Shown: positions 24,601 through 38,000 of the stretch, in pieces | Layout: every line of letters starts with the position of its first letter | How positions within the stretch are numbered: position 1 is the first letter of the stretch | Assembly: GCF_021730395.1 (NCBI RefSeq) | Contig: NC_069362.1 | Span: forward strand, 92,272,001-92,336,000 | Source: Mercenaria mercenaria | Taxonomy: Eukaryota > Mollusca > Bivalvia > Venerida > Veneridae | Length of the DNA stretch: 64,000 nt | Direction of reading: 5' to 3' | Made by a program: the position numbers and the translations under genes | Notes under the pieces: generated by a model | What the model was told of the DNA's origin: nothing | Databases searched by the model: none | The model's input: the letters and a program-made list of their open reading frames with translations, nothing else

Positions 24601-27600
24601 TCGTTTCATCACCATTTTTCAACAGTATTTCAGTTATGTAATGGAAGTCAGTGCTCAGATAACCTAACCAATATCCCTATATTCTGTACCAGTACTAACC
24701 TGTTTTCCACAAGTAACACAACTTCCCCTCATGGATCAGAGGTGGAGGACGAATGATTTCAGATACATCAACTATAAAATCCATCATGAAGAACATATTA
24801 TTCTCCTGAAGTTCAGACTCGCAACCTCTTGATATCTAGTCTCTTGCTCTGCCTAATGAACTACCCAGGCAGGCTACCTGTATAATGAAGCATTTTCAAT
24901 ACTTCGATGCTATTCCTAAACTACACACTGTAAACCATTAAATATTGCCATTTTATCGTTCTGAAAATTTTATCCATATCAAATTAAATAATTACCTATC
25001 TACATCCCCATTTTCTCGTTTGGGACTGACTGATTTACTTCTTTTATCAACGGAACCAGATTTGCGAGAGTTTCTTCTTTTACGTGAACCTGACCTGAAA
25101 TGATAGAACCAGGCAGCTAGTAGTATGCTGTGTATATTGTCCTTTCATGATGGTGATTATTAAAGATGTAGTTATTGGAAAACCAGTGAGTCTGTTTCAA
25201 AGATTTGTCTACTGAAAGGGAGTATATAGACAGGCTGATGGAGGACCAACCAATAAGCACAGGATCTCAAAATAAAACCACTGGTTTATTTGTGAAAGAC
25301 ACACAGAGGTCTCAGAACTGTATCAACTGTATAAATTAGCCTGCATGTACTTTGTATCTGAAAGTACAATTACTGTGAAAACAACTAATCTAGAAAAACT
25401 CGATCAGTGAAAGGTTTTCACATTTTTGTACCAATTTTATTTGCTCCATTACTGTAGCCTAGTAAATGTCTGTCAGTCAATATGAAATGTATACATTAGT
25501 AAATCAATATGTAATTTATATACAGCCTGTTACAATAATCAATTATTCATTTGTTTCAACATATATTGAAATTCAATTCTTTTGCTGGGAATAGGTAAAC
25601 AGTTTTACACAATTTCATAAGCATCATCTAAAACTTGAGTTTGTGTGGCCTTCCCTTACATAGATGATCTGTTTGTTCCTTATACCATTTTCAACAAAAT
25701 TTCATCTCCTCAGCACAATTTTACAAGGATATTTTTTAGGTATGCCAGACTAACCATAGATATGCACAGAGTGAAATCTTTCACTTACCAGCCTATTAAG
25801 GCATTGGAGGTTTATAATGATACAATCTGCTGTCAATAATTTGGAATTAATGAGCATTATCAAAGCAATTTTTCTCTGAAGACCTTACCAATGTGAAAGG
25901 TAATAAAGCATGTGCAGGAAGTTTGTGTCTTCATTATGTACCTGTTTCTAAAATAAGTCTTGGAAGATCAAACTTCAGTTAGGAAATTGAAATGGAAGAA
26001 TATATCTTTCTTATAAATCATACTCAATAAAACTTCAATGAGACAAAATTGAACTGAAGATGACATTTTACCTTGACCTTGTTCTGGATCTCCTTGACCT
26101 CCTGAAATGAAAAGAGATCAACTTTTCATAACAATATGGCTGGCATTTCAAATGCAATATGATTCAAATGAAAGCAGTTCACAAACTACATTAAAACTGT
26201 TTTGATCTTTTTACTGTTTTCAAAATGTTTCACTCATTTTGACAATTTTCAAACAACTATCTCCATAGCAACTTATTAATAAATAAGTAAGGTACTCTAA
26301 GAGAATGAAAAAGGTTCCAATGTGTTTTAAAACCAATATAATCATGTTATCTGCCTTCATACTTACTTTGATTTTTTAGTCCTTGATCGTGACCTTGACC
26401 TCTTACGATCTCGTGATCTTGACTTTCGGTCCCTTGACCTAAATATACAAACAAAAGTAAGCTGACGGGATCTCATTATCGTGTAATTCTGTTAAAACAT
26501 GAAACAAACAGAAGCTGTATGCAAAACATATATGCCACCCCCTCCCCACACCCCAATGATGGCCTGTATAAGCGGATATGTAATTCTGCATGCTGTGAGC
26601 TTGACCTTTGCCCAAAGAAGTAAAAACAGGAGCCATCTACTGATTATAGGCAACCACCCTATGAAGTTTGCCCTACTAAGTACTTGACCCCATAACAATA
26701 GCAATACCCGTTCAAAGATTGACGACTGTAAGCCAATTTGCTATTTAATTTTGGAGCAGAAAACTCTTTAGTCTCAGTCACGCTTACCTTGAACTTTGGC
26801 CATCTAACAACCAAAAACAATTGAGGTCAACTACTGGCCACAGGCAATGGGCCTATGAAGATTGACAAATGCTGATGGAAGTGTTCTTTAATTATTGTGC
26901 AGAAACCCCTTTTTAGTCTACAGGTCACTGTGACCTTGAACTTTAAGATACAAATGTACAGACCCCCAAAATACTACGGGTCATCTATTGACCAATTGTA
27001 AACATCCTATGACATTTGACAACAGTAGGTCAAACTGTTCTTTACTTATTGATCGGAAACCAATTCCAGTGTCAAGGTCAATGTATCCTTGACATTTGAC
27101 CCCCAAAACAATAAGGGTCATCTACGGACCAAAGGCAATCATCCTATGAATTATGACCATTGTAAGACTATGCACTGTTGTCCTTTGGAAACCAAATGAC
27201 AGACCGATCGACAATGAGCAAAACAATATATCCACTCTTTTTTCGAAATGGGCATAAAAAGTATCTGTTAGAAAAGAAACTAAGAGGAGAGGTGTATTAA
27301 ATCACAGTATCATTAACATCACAATCATACAATATACTGGTAAAAACATATCACTATTAAGTACAACTTCAACAAATACAGCAAAATGAAAGTTTATGCT
27401 TAAAGTGGTATAACCTTGATCTTCGACGATCACGTGACCTTGATCTGGATCTATACCTATCTCGTGACCTTGACCTGTAAATACATACATCAGATAAAAA
27501 AAATATTAAAGTTCGGAAATTACAAAACATTGCAAATGAAAATATTGTGATCAAATCACCAAACAAATGATGAAACAAAATACATTTCAAATACGGTTTA

Positions 27601-30600
27601 AAAAATTAAATTGAAAATCTTCATTTTATTTTCATCATCAAGTGTTGAAAAGTTCATAAAATTTCTTTAAAAAAAAAAAAAAAGTAAAAAAGAGAAGAAT
27701 GAAGACTAACATTTGAGATTAATATTTGAAATAATTTAGCGCTTGAAATGCTAATCTCTGGCTTGATGTTTTCCATGCATAAACTTCAAACCACTGATAT
27801 GAATAACATGCTATTATCTATTCAATGTTGACTGAATTTAGGAAAAATATCTTTTTTTAAATACATAAAACTTGAATTTTCTATGAACTGAGCATAGTGA
27901 GAGTAAATCATTTTAAAAAGCAAATTCTATCATTTACCATGTTAATTGCTTTCTTCCTCTATTTTTCAACATAGCAACTCTTTTTTTTTCCTTAGAATAT
28001 TCATATTGTTCTCAGTTTTCTTTTCCAGACACTCAAAATGTATAGATAAATACATGATAATTTACTACCTTTTAAAATTATATCTAAATACATCAGATAT
28101 TCAGTCTTTTTTAAGCTCTTTCTATCTACCATGTATTTTATTTCAATTAATTTTAATACAGGGGTTGATAGAAGTTTCTAAAGACTATGGTTCAGAAATG
28201 TGGGGTTTTTAAGATCAGGATAATTAGCGCTTAGAAGTAATTTATCTAGAACCTTGCAATCTGACCGTAAGTTCAGTTACCAAGAAGCCCACCCACTACC
28301 TGAACACTGTTTGTTTATATGGGACAATGGAGACATAGCTCATATATATAGTAAAGCGTAAAAAATAAACTAACAGCATGATAGATGAAATGTAAAGAAA
28401 AGAAGAAAGTCCGAAACTGAATTTATTCAAATTTTGGTAAAATGTACTATGAATGATAAACTTTTAAGCATTACTGGTATTTCATAGAAGATTAATTCCA
28501 ATCCAATTTATAATAGGTATAGTCAAATATAAAGACTAAATTACAATGCTTCTGTGTAATACCCATAATGCTTACATGAAAACATGACTTTTTGACATAT
28601 CAACTTAAAACAGTACTACAGAGCTCCAAAAAAGAAATACAATGACTGTATTCTGAATTTTTTTTTTTTATTTCCTTGCAAACTTTTTTCCACTTTAACC
28701 AGAAATAATAATCAATTTTGTAACAACAATATCTTGTTTTCATTAATTTAAAATCTAATTTCATTATTTTTTTTTTTTTGAAATTCTATTTTGTTATAAA
28801 GAAATATCAGTTTGAGGTAACAAAATCAAAATTAAATTTATTAAAACAAAATCTTATTTCATTAACCTTTAGCCTGCTGCTGGCAAGTGATTCTGCCTTT
28901 GCGACCAATGCAGATCAAGATCAGCCTGCACATCCATGCAGGCTGATCATGGTCGGCACTATTCGCTATTCAGTAAGTAAATTTTAAGTGAACACCCCTT
29001 CGAACTATAAATGGTACTGCCAAAACTGAATGATGGACCAGTCCTTTTAAGAAATTTAGAGGCTAAAGGTTAAAACAAAATATTGATTTGAAATAATGAA
29101 ATCTCATTTTAATATTTGTAATATCTTATAATTGTGATAAAAGGTGCATTGCATGTCTCATTTATGGGGCTCCATACAACAAAAACTTCATTAACAATAG
29201 AACTGAATGAAAACATGAAGGTATGAAAATAACTTGGCAACTAAAGAGTTTAGTAATAAAATGTTAGCAGCATGCATCAATTACAAAAGAAATGGGCATG
29301 TTATCAGACACTGGGGGAACATTACGTGTACAGAAATAAAGATGATTTTGATTTCAAAATCTCAACAACCAAAAGTAGTTTTAGAAAGAGCAGGAGGGGT
29401 TTTCCTACTGACTGCTCATCATTGTATCATCATACTGCTGATTTGTTGTACAGGTGCAAAACTGTGCATTTTTTTTTTATATCTTTGCATTTTTAACACA
29501 AAACATCAATCATTATTTGAGGTTCTGCTTTAGAGGTTGTCGCAAAATAACCACCAATAAGTTAACATTACTCTATCACAAAAAGCAGGTTTTCAATACA
29601 GGGGTTCATAATTATCCGGTTAAATGTTTAAAGGTACGATGATTTTAAGTAAACTGCAGATATACTTGATAAAATTGGTGTTACATGCCGTGTAATTTAT
29701 CTTATTTTTTCTCATAATCTGCGATCCACTTATGACATCTCATTAAATACATTAAATAGAAAAACCGTGATCCGGGACATTGAATTTTCAGTAATAAACA
29801 TGTAAAACACTTTGAACATCAGTTTCTCTAAATTCCCCATATTTCAAAACTAAAATGTACATTAGAATTTGAACAGGAGATTTTTGACATTTTTTTTTCT
29901 ATAGCTGAACAACTTCTTGAATAAATGTAAATATTTGCTATGTTCTGCTATATTTCAACTTTGTAACAATGTTATCAATGCAATCTTGCATAAGCAAAAA
30001 TCAATCCTGCAGTTAAATAATACAAATAATTTGTCTATTAATACATTTATTTAATCAAGTTTCAAAATATACATTATTTGAAATAGTATCCAAATACCAT
30101 ATGTAACAAATTATTTTCGCTTACATTTTGTTATATACATTTATATATATGGAAAATATATTAACATGACTGTATTTTTGAGTTTTCTTTTGTCAAAGCA
30201 ATAAATTTGAGCTTTAAAAAATGCACAGCTTTTCACACAGAGTAAATATGATGAATACTATCTCAATAAATACTCCAAGTATCACTATAAATAAAATTTC
30301 ATAATCTTTGATTTCTATACGATGAGCAGTCAGTAGGGTTCAAGCATGCACATTTTTGATCATCATTTCTACTTTATAATGTTCAAAAACTACAGTGTTC
30401 ATTAAAGCCAAAAAAATATCAGTTTTAAAAGATATTTATTGCTTGCGATTTCTGGCAAACAAAATCCAGTTACTTATCTAACAAAGAAAGCTTTAACCCC
30501 TGCAACAAAAGTCTTTAAATAATTACTATGACCCGTTTTATTTCCTTTGCAAACTTTTTGGAAACTGTTGTAACAATAATGTATTTTTATCCCCCCACTA

Positions 30601-31976
30601 CCCTATCTTGCTAAAACAGAGAAAATGAGAAAGGTCAAGAGTCAAGGTCATTTATTAAAGTAGAAATGATGATGACAACAAATAAAGCAAAGAAATTTGT
30701 AACATGGAACCTGCTGGGAATACCTGGTTTTTGTTTCAACCAAAAAAGCGACAGTATTGAATCAGACTGTGCACCACAAGTATGAGTTTGATAGAGGTTG
30801 ACCTTGACACTGTGACCTTGGGATCAAGGTCAAGAGTGTTTTTCCCAAGGAGGAGGTAGTGGGAACCAAGCAGACAAAAGTAGGTCGTCCACGAGCGTAC
30901 TGTCCCGAATGTCGCATGTTTGTTTGTGTGAATGATAGTGGGCGTGAAGTATGGCCGGCTGGCGACCAAGAGGCTATCGCAGTTCTTACGAGTTTCGATT
31001 GTTGCTAGTTTGAGTAGCTAGATGCACCGCAGTGGGTTTGTCTTGTCTAATTGTGTTCAATTTTGTATGTTTGTTTTCTTGTGTGGTAGAGCCTGAATAG
31101 AGGGTGGGTATACACATATCAATTAACAGCCATTAAAAATATCCAGATAAAATATTAAGAAAAGTTCAATCAACAATATCTATTATTTTTATATAGTTCA
31201 AAAATCACTACATTAAAAAGAAAAATTAACATCAAAACACTCATTGTTACAAATCTTCTTTAATATCAAATAACTCTTTAATAATAAATGTTGTTTTGAT
31301 GTTTTAGGTTCATTTTTGCAGCAAAGAGATAGAGAACCACAAAGTACATCAAAAATAGCAGAAATTTATTACACCACAGATACAACAATTTTACCATTTT
31401 TCGAAAACAAACTGTCCTTTACTACAATGTATTGAATTTTACAATATTTACAGTACTTCCAGTTAACGTATCTGATATTACCTTCACGCTATCTTGAATA
31501 ACTTAAAATCTATTGACCTATATCAAGTTTACATACACCACTTGGTTTAGAGACAAAGATATTTCATATTAAACAAGACAAGGAAGAAAAATTAAGTAAC
31601 CGAATACAGATTTTATAAACTGCAGACCTATCACAAAACAGAAGTTTTAAATAGTTTTTAAACTGCAGACCTATCGCAAAAAGGAAGTTTTAATGTTAAT
31701 AAAAGCTTTGGTTAGATATGAATAAAGTTAAAGCTACAATAATTCTGTCCTCATGATTTACTTCCTTTATCTACAAAATTATTACAGTATTATTGACATA
31801 TTAGATCTAATGCCAAATTACGAAATTATTACCTTAAATATAGAAAGCTGTTCAATTTATCAATTTTTATGAAACCATAAATACAGCTTTGGATCTAATA
31901 AGTGTTTGATTGTCACTAGGAAAAATCTTAGAAGAGTCATAATTCTCTAAAGGAACTTTAATTATCACATGAAATA

Positions 31977-32013
<37 letters not shown>

Positions 32014-35000
32014 AAAAAGTCCAGTTAATTGATTTTTTTCTTGAAATATTTGGCAAACATCTGTATTTTATTCATAAACCGCCAGTCTTTTACAAGTCAC
32101 ATTTATTGATCTAAAAACATAATAGAGTAACATTTTGTTTTTTATTAAGGAGATACATGTACATGTTTTTAGACAATAGGAAAACAACAGCTGACTTTAT
32201 TGTGTCGGCAGCATGTTGTCATCAGAATTCACTAAAATCCTTTATATTTCTTTAAAGAGCTTTTGTATAACCATAATAGAACATTTTGCGAGTTTTATAC
32301 ACAGAGACATGACATTGTATTCTCTGCATTTTTATCAAATGATTTGTAATTTGATCATACACGCAAGTTATCAAAAAGCTTGATCTCAAACAAAAAGTTC
32401 CTTCAGAAGCGATTAAAACAAAAGAAAACTGTTTATTTAGTTTCTTTGCTAACTGACCCAAGAGAAAGGACACTCATGACCAAATATGAACATTCACCGT
32501 AGAGCAGGCAAACAAGCTTGAAACCAACCTGGAATATCGGGGCCTGTACGAATTTCTTCGCTCCTCCATCTGTAGTCTTCGGCGCTCCTCGAACGGACGA
32601 GCATGTTCCACTCTGATTCTTCTGCCACATACATGTCTGGAAATAGTTAAACACATTTCATAAAATGTACCTAAACTTTGCAATTACTTACAGTATTTAT
32701 AAATAGCTGAAGATATAAGACTACTTTTTTGAAAGGTAGTCAGTCACTTTTAAGCAACATTTTACAACATTTTTCAGTCTTCCTACCGTCTGTCAGAGAT
32801 TTATCTAAAGAACTAGAGCTGTTTTTGAGAAAAGCGCATGTCTCCCACAACTGCCTAATCATCTGAATAGTTATGTATCTGAGCCAACCATGCACCAATA
32901 CATGTATCACTGGCATGATGAGAACTGTTCACGAGTACGGACAAGAGTAAAAAGGCCAATTTTCGGTCATTCAAGGGCCATAATTCTGAAGTGCTTGGGG
33001 CGATTTGGCTCGTTATTGAACTTGGCCGAGGACTTATTGGTAAACACATTTTGTTAAAGTTTAATGAAGATCGGATTAGAACTGTTCAACTTAAAGAGTG
33101 TGAACAAGATTTGTGACAGACACACGGACACATACACAGACAGCAGTAAATCAATATATCTCCCACACCACTATGTGGTGGGAGACATAAATGAAGGACC
33201 CATTACACAGACTTAAATCCCTATTAAAAATATCTTGTTTTTTTTTTTCATGAAATTTTGTCATTAACTCATTTTAATATGAAAATTTTTAAAAGCAGAC
33301 TATTTCTTTTGATTTCCATATAACTTTAACATTTGCATTTGACAGATACTGGGATATTTTAACAACCTGAACAAAAGGCCTTTTCAAAACAGTATATTGC
33401 TTAGAATTTATTTATTTGCTGTGCGACCAAGACCGGCAAGGAGAGGTACATGTAATAATAAGTTTACAAACTTGCATTTCTAATGATTTTCATCTAAATA
33501 TAATTTTGTCAATTATATTTTATATAAATCTTTGTCAAAGATAATACAAAACTTCTTATATTCATATCATTCCTTAGGCAAAGTATGTTTAACCCTTAGC
33601 TTGCTGGCGGCAAATGATTCTGCCTTTGCGACCAGTGCAGACCAAGATCAGCCTGCACATCCATGCAGTCTGATCATGGTCTGCACTGTTCGCTATTCAG
33701 TCAGTAAATTTTTAGTAAACACCCCTTCAAATTATAAATGGTACTGCCCAAATCGGAAGATGGACCAGTTCATTATAGAAATTCAGCATGGTAAGGGTTA
33801 ATAAATTTATACCTTTGCTAAAATAACTCAAAATCTAACATGTACATCTGTGTAACAAAATCTTAATGGACACAAATAAGTGTAAATGATCAGGCCATCC
33901 ATTGTTAAAAGTCTGATCAAACCCATTACTTCGCCAAAATCTGCTTAACCATTTTTGGAAACAGGTTAGTTCTCACAACATTCCTTTTCCCCAGGTTACA
34001 ACATATTCAACCATTCCTTAAATGTATGTATAAACTTAACTTCAGGATGTGAGTTTTGATTAAAGTGAGGTTCTGGAATATTTGGTGAAAATTTCATTTT
34101 AACCCTTTAACTCTTGAAAAGAACTAAATAATTTGTTTTTATAATTCAATAGGTGAAACGTCATTTTATACAGCAACTAAGGCTTTTTTCACCAAGACTG
34201 GAAGGGAGCCAGTACCAGTTCTGTTATTTTGGAGCGTAGCTTTATATCTGGGTATAGGAGAATGAATACTGATGGAAAAACTGCATGGTTCGAAAGACCT
34301 GCATATAAATCTGTGCTAAACTCAATACATGTATTCATTAGCACAATATTTTTATATACCCCCATTTTCTATTGAAAAAGAGAGAATTTTAATAATTAGA
34401 GTGTAGTTATTTTCATGGGTTTTACAATTTATCTATTTTTTCTGTGTATACTACTTCCATATTCAATTAAAAAAATTACACCAGATTCAATTTGATGTAC
34501 AGTCTCAACTACTTCAATTCTGAGGCATATTGGAGAAAATATTTACTTCATGCTATGTATAAAATGAGCCGCACCATGAGAAAACCAACATAGTGGGTTT
34601 GCGACCAGCATGGATCCAGACCAGCCTGCGCATCCGCGCAGTCTGGTCAGGATCCATGCTGTTCGCTAACAGTTTCTCTAACTGCAGTAGGATCTGAAAG
34701 CGAACAGCATGGATCCTGACCAGACTGCACGGCTGCGCAGGCTGGTCTGGATCCATGCTGGTCGCAAACCCACTATGTTGGTTTTCTCATGGCGTGGCTC
34801 AAATAATGATTTATACAATAAAAATCAAATATAATGCTTCAATGATGTGGCACATCTGTTCTACCTATTCAGTGAAACACCTTAAGCCAATCAGAATCTG
34901 ACACACAAGATACAGTGCAGATCAATATTAAATTCCCATACCACATCTGTATGAAATGACTTTTGACTTAAACCAATCAATATTAACTAGATAACTGCTT

Positions 35001-38000
35001 GCTTATCATTATGATGCTGAATAATTTAATGTCTTTTCAGAATAATAACCCATCAAATTCCTTATTGTGCTAGCTTTTTTTATTTCAATGTTATCTTTTT
35101 TTATTCCAATGTTCCTTCTAAAGGTCCTCAAGGGTATAACATTTACTTAATGAATTGTGAAAATTGAAACTTTAAGCTATTAAAACAGATTCTACTCCTG
35201 TAACAGAAAGGAAAATTTGCAATTTAATGACAGATAATAGTTTCATATACAGAAGATCAATTACTGAAGGCTATTAAAGTTCATTGAAATAAAAGAGCTT
35301 TGTAGACAACAGGAAAATCCACAATAATTATTGCTATACGGAAAAATTATAGAAGAAATTTCCTTTAGAACTGCAGCCAATTTTTTGATGAATTCAAATT
35401 ATTTGAATGTTCAATCTTTGTTGAGGGTCACACAAGGACCATTTTAAAAACAGGCCACCAGTTTCACACATGATGATTTCTAAAGCTTCCACTATTTTAA
35501 TACTTAGAGGAAAAAGTGACCATACCCCCTGGCAGCCATCTTTTTTGACAAATCAGAATAACAATCTTGGTATAGGGTCACAGAAGGACTATTGGTATGA
35601 AATTATTTCATAATCAGACTAGTGGTTCAGGGGGAGAATGATGTTGTTGGAAGATTGTTTTATTTTTGGCTCTGGTGGCCCCTATATGCAACCAAGAACA
35701 GATGAGATGTTGTTTGAAGAAATGTGGACAGAAAGATGGACAACAGACGTATGGACGGATGGATGTTGAGTGATTACAATAGCTCGCCCCAAGCACTTTG
35801 TGCTCAGGTGAGCTAAAAAGTACATATAGCGACTTTCAAGCTTTGATGGTGGAGTAAGACCCTAGGTGCCCCTCTTTGCATTTATTTTATCATAGGCAGG
35901 CACCTGGGTAGAACCGCTGACCTTCTGTAACCCAACTGACACTTCATACAGTGTCATTTGAGCAAGTGTGGAGCAGGCAACACCTTCACTACCAGATCAC
36001 CTATATCTAGAGAACTATTTAACATAAATCTAAGACTATACACTGTGGCTGTCTTCTTAAGGTAGTTGACAATGGCAATTTCCGTGCAATTACATTTTCA
36101 TGTATGCGATTTTGGTATTCTTCTGCAATCTGAGAAGATTATTTTTTCGTAATAATTGGAGAATGCTGAAATCCTATACAGAGAATATATAACCGGACAG
36201 AAAGTGCCGATTGTCATTACATGTAATACGAGAACTTTAGTTTTGCAATTAATTGGATACAATTAGAGATAATAGCTGTGTGTGAATGCTCAAATTGGTA
36301 CTTGACATAATAACAATACTGTAAAACAATGTGTTATCAAATTATTGTTGTTTTTGTAATAACAGTTTGTTTGCTCAGTGCTGTTAAACAACACCTATGT
36401 ACAAGTGTATTCAATATGTATTTTTAAAATGATCCATAATTGGTAATTGCCTTCAATGGTTACTATTCTACAGCGTAAACAAGGTTTTTGTATGATTTGA
36501 CCTTGTGACCTAGTTTTGAAAGATGTACAGTCAACTCGTCCACAACCTGGTCATTTCGCTCCCCTCGGCGATTTCAAATTGGTCATTTCCACCCCCCCCC
36601 CACCCCTTTTGTAAAACGTATTTTTGAAAAAAATTCCAAATATGATAAATTAAGCCATTTTTTTCCCAAATAAGTATATTTAATGCTAGAATATACATCA
36701 GTTTTCTTTTATTTTAAGAACTTTTTTGCTTCAAAAATGATTTATTTAACAAAGAGGATTTTCTGGGGTTTTTTTTTCCATTTTTTTTTTGTAAGTCTGC
36801 TACAACATGATTGCTTTTTTAATGTTCGTATTTGATGCTGCTTATTTTCAAACTCTTGAATAAGATTAAGGGGCCATAACTCTGGAACCCATGATGGGAT
36901 CTGGCCAGTTTTCAAAAGGAACCGAGATATTATGCCAATACAAGTTGTGTGCAAGTTTGATTAAAGTTGAGCTAATAAAATAGCTGCCATTTTCTTAAAT
37001 TTCAAACTTCATCAATGCTCCGATTTTAGAATTCTTTTCAGCTTAAAGGAAAGCTTGACAATAGCTTTCATATAAAATCAACTTATAATTAGGCATTCCT
37101 TCCCTTTCAAGGTTCATGTCAGGTGTTCACTAACATTAAGGTGCATGCAAGGTTGACTAATATTACGGTTTATGTAAGGCATTCGCTAATATTATCAATA
37201 CTAATATTACCTCCCCTCAAAAGAATTTTCATCTGATGAATTACTTAATAGATCACTACTCTTTTGAATATATTTACATCAATTTGTTCCATAGAAGCAA
37301 ACAAACAAGCAAAGCCCTGTAACATGCATGACATACTTAGTATCTTTTTATTATTTTCTTTACTTTCTGAGACTGTTGTGTTAGTAAACAATAATATACA
37401 TGTCACATCATATCCTCATAATATACCACTTCTTTTAGATTTTTATTTGAAGCCATGGCAACAATTTTAAACAGCTTGAAGAAAACTTTCTATAAATTAG
37501 TATAAACTAAACAGATTACCTTCCATGAAGCTTTTTCACAGCACTTTCTGCATCTTCAGCATATTTGAACACCAGAAAAGCAAAACCTGGGGGATTCCTG
37601 AAAACAGGTAACAAACAAATTAAACAGCTGCAGCTGCATTACACAAACTTGCTTGATTTGCATGAGACTTGATCTGGCATTCAGGTATTACTGTAGCTGT
37701 GTGCATAAAAAGCTCAAATACATGGCAGCATTTTTTAGTTTTCAGTTCTAAAGGAATGGTGGTAGGGCCTGTTCTGAGTGGAAATCGTTGTAACAACTAA
37801 AATAGGGAAAAATCAAGTTATGATAAAAATAATATTTTTCGCGAGTACGCTACACTGGAAAAAAATAACTTAAAGGCACACTGTCTTGTTTTTGAAATGG
37901 TACTTATTATACAGATCTATTAAAAGTCTTGGTCGGAACATGAAAAACAAGAGGACCAAATGGTCCTAGGTCGCTCACCTGATGAACGAAAAATGCAGCC

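Larger units (their letters stand above)
32731..33955. mobile_element. About 0.63-kb MITE carrying two later insertions
   Basis: Collinear with the uninterrupted copy at 44978-45663 ('aaaggt.gtca.tcac' at one end, 'aaatctgcttaacca' at the other; shared 'ccttaggcaaagtatgttta' and 'gtgtaaatgatcag'). It is split by the element at 32815-33190 and by the TTAA MITE at 33589-33801, and lies in intron 2 of the SR gene. Confidence 0.8.

Noticed and set aside
28778-28987. SLLAASDSAFATSADQDQPAH frames (also at 33532 and 61449)
   Set aside because: These are translations of the TTAA MITE family.
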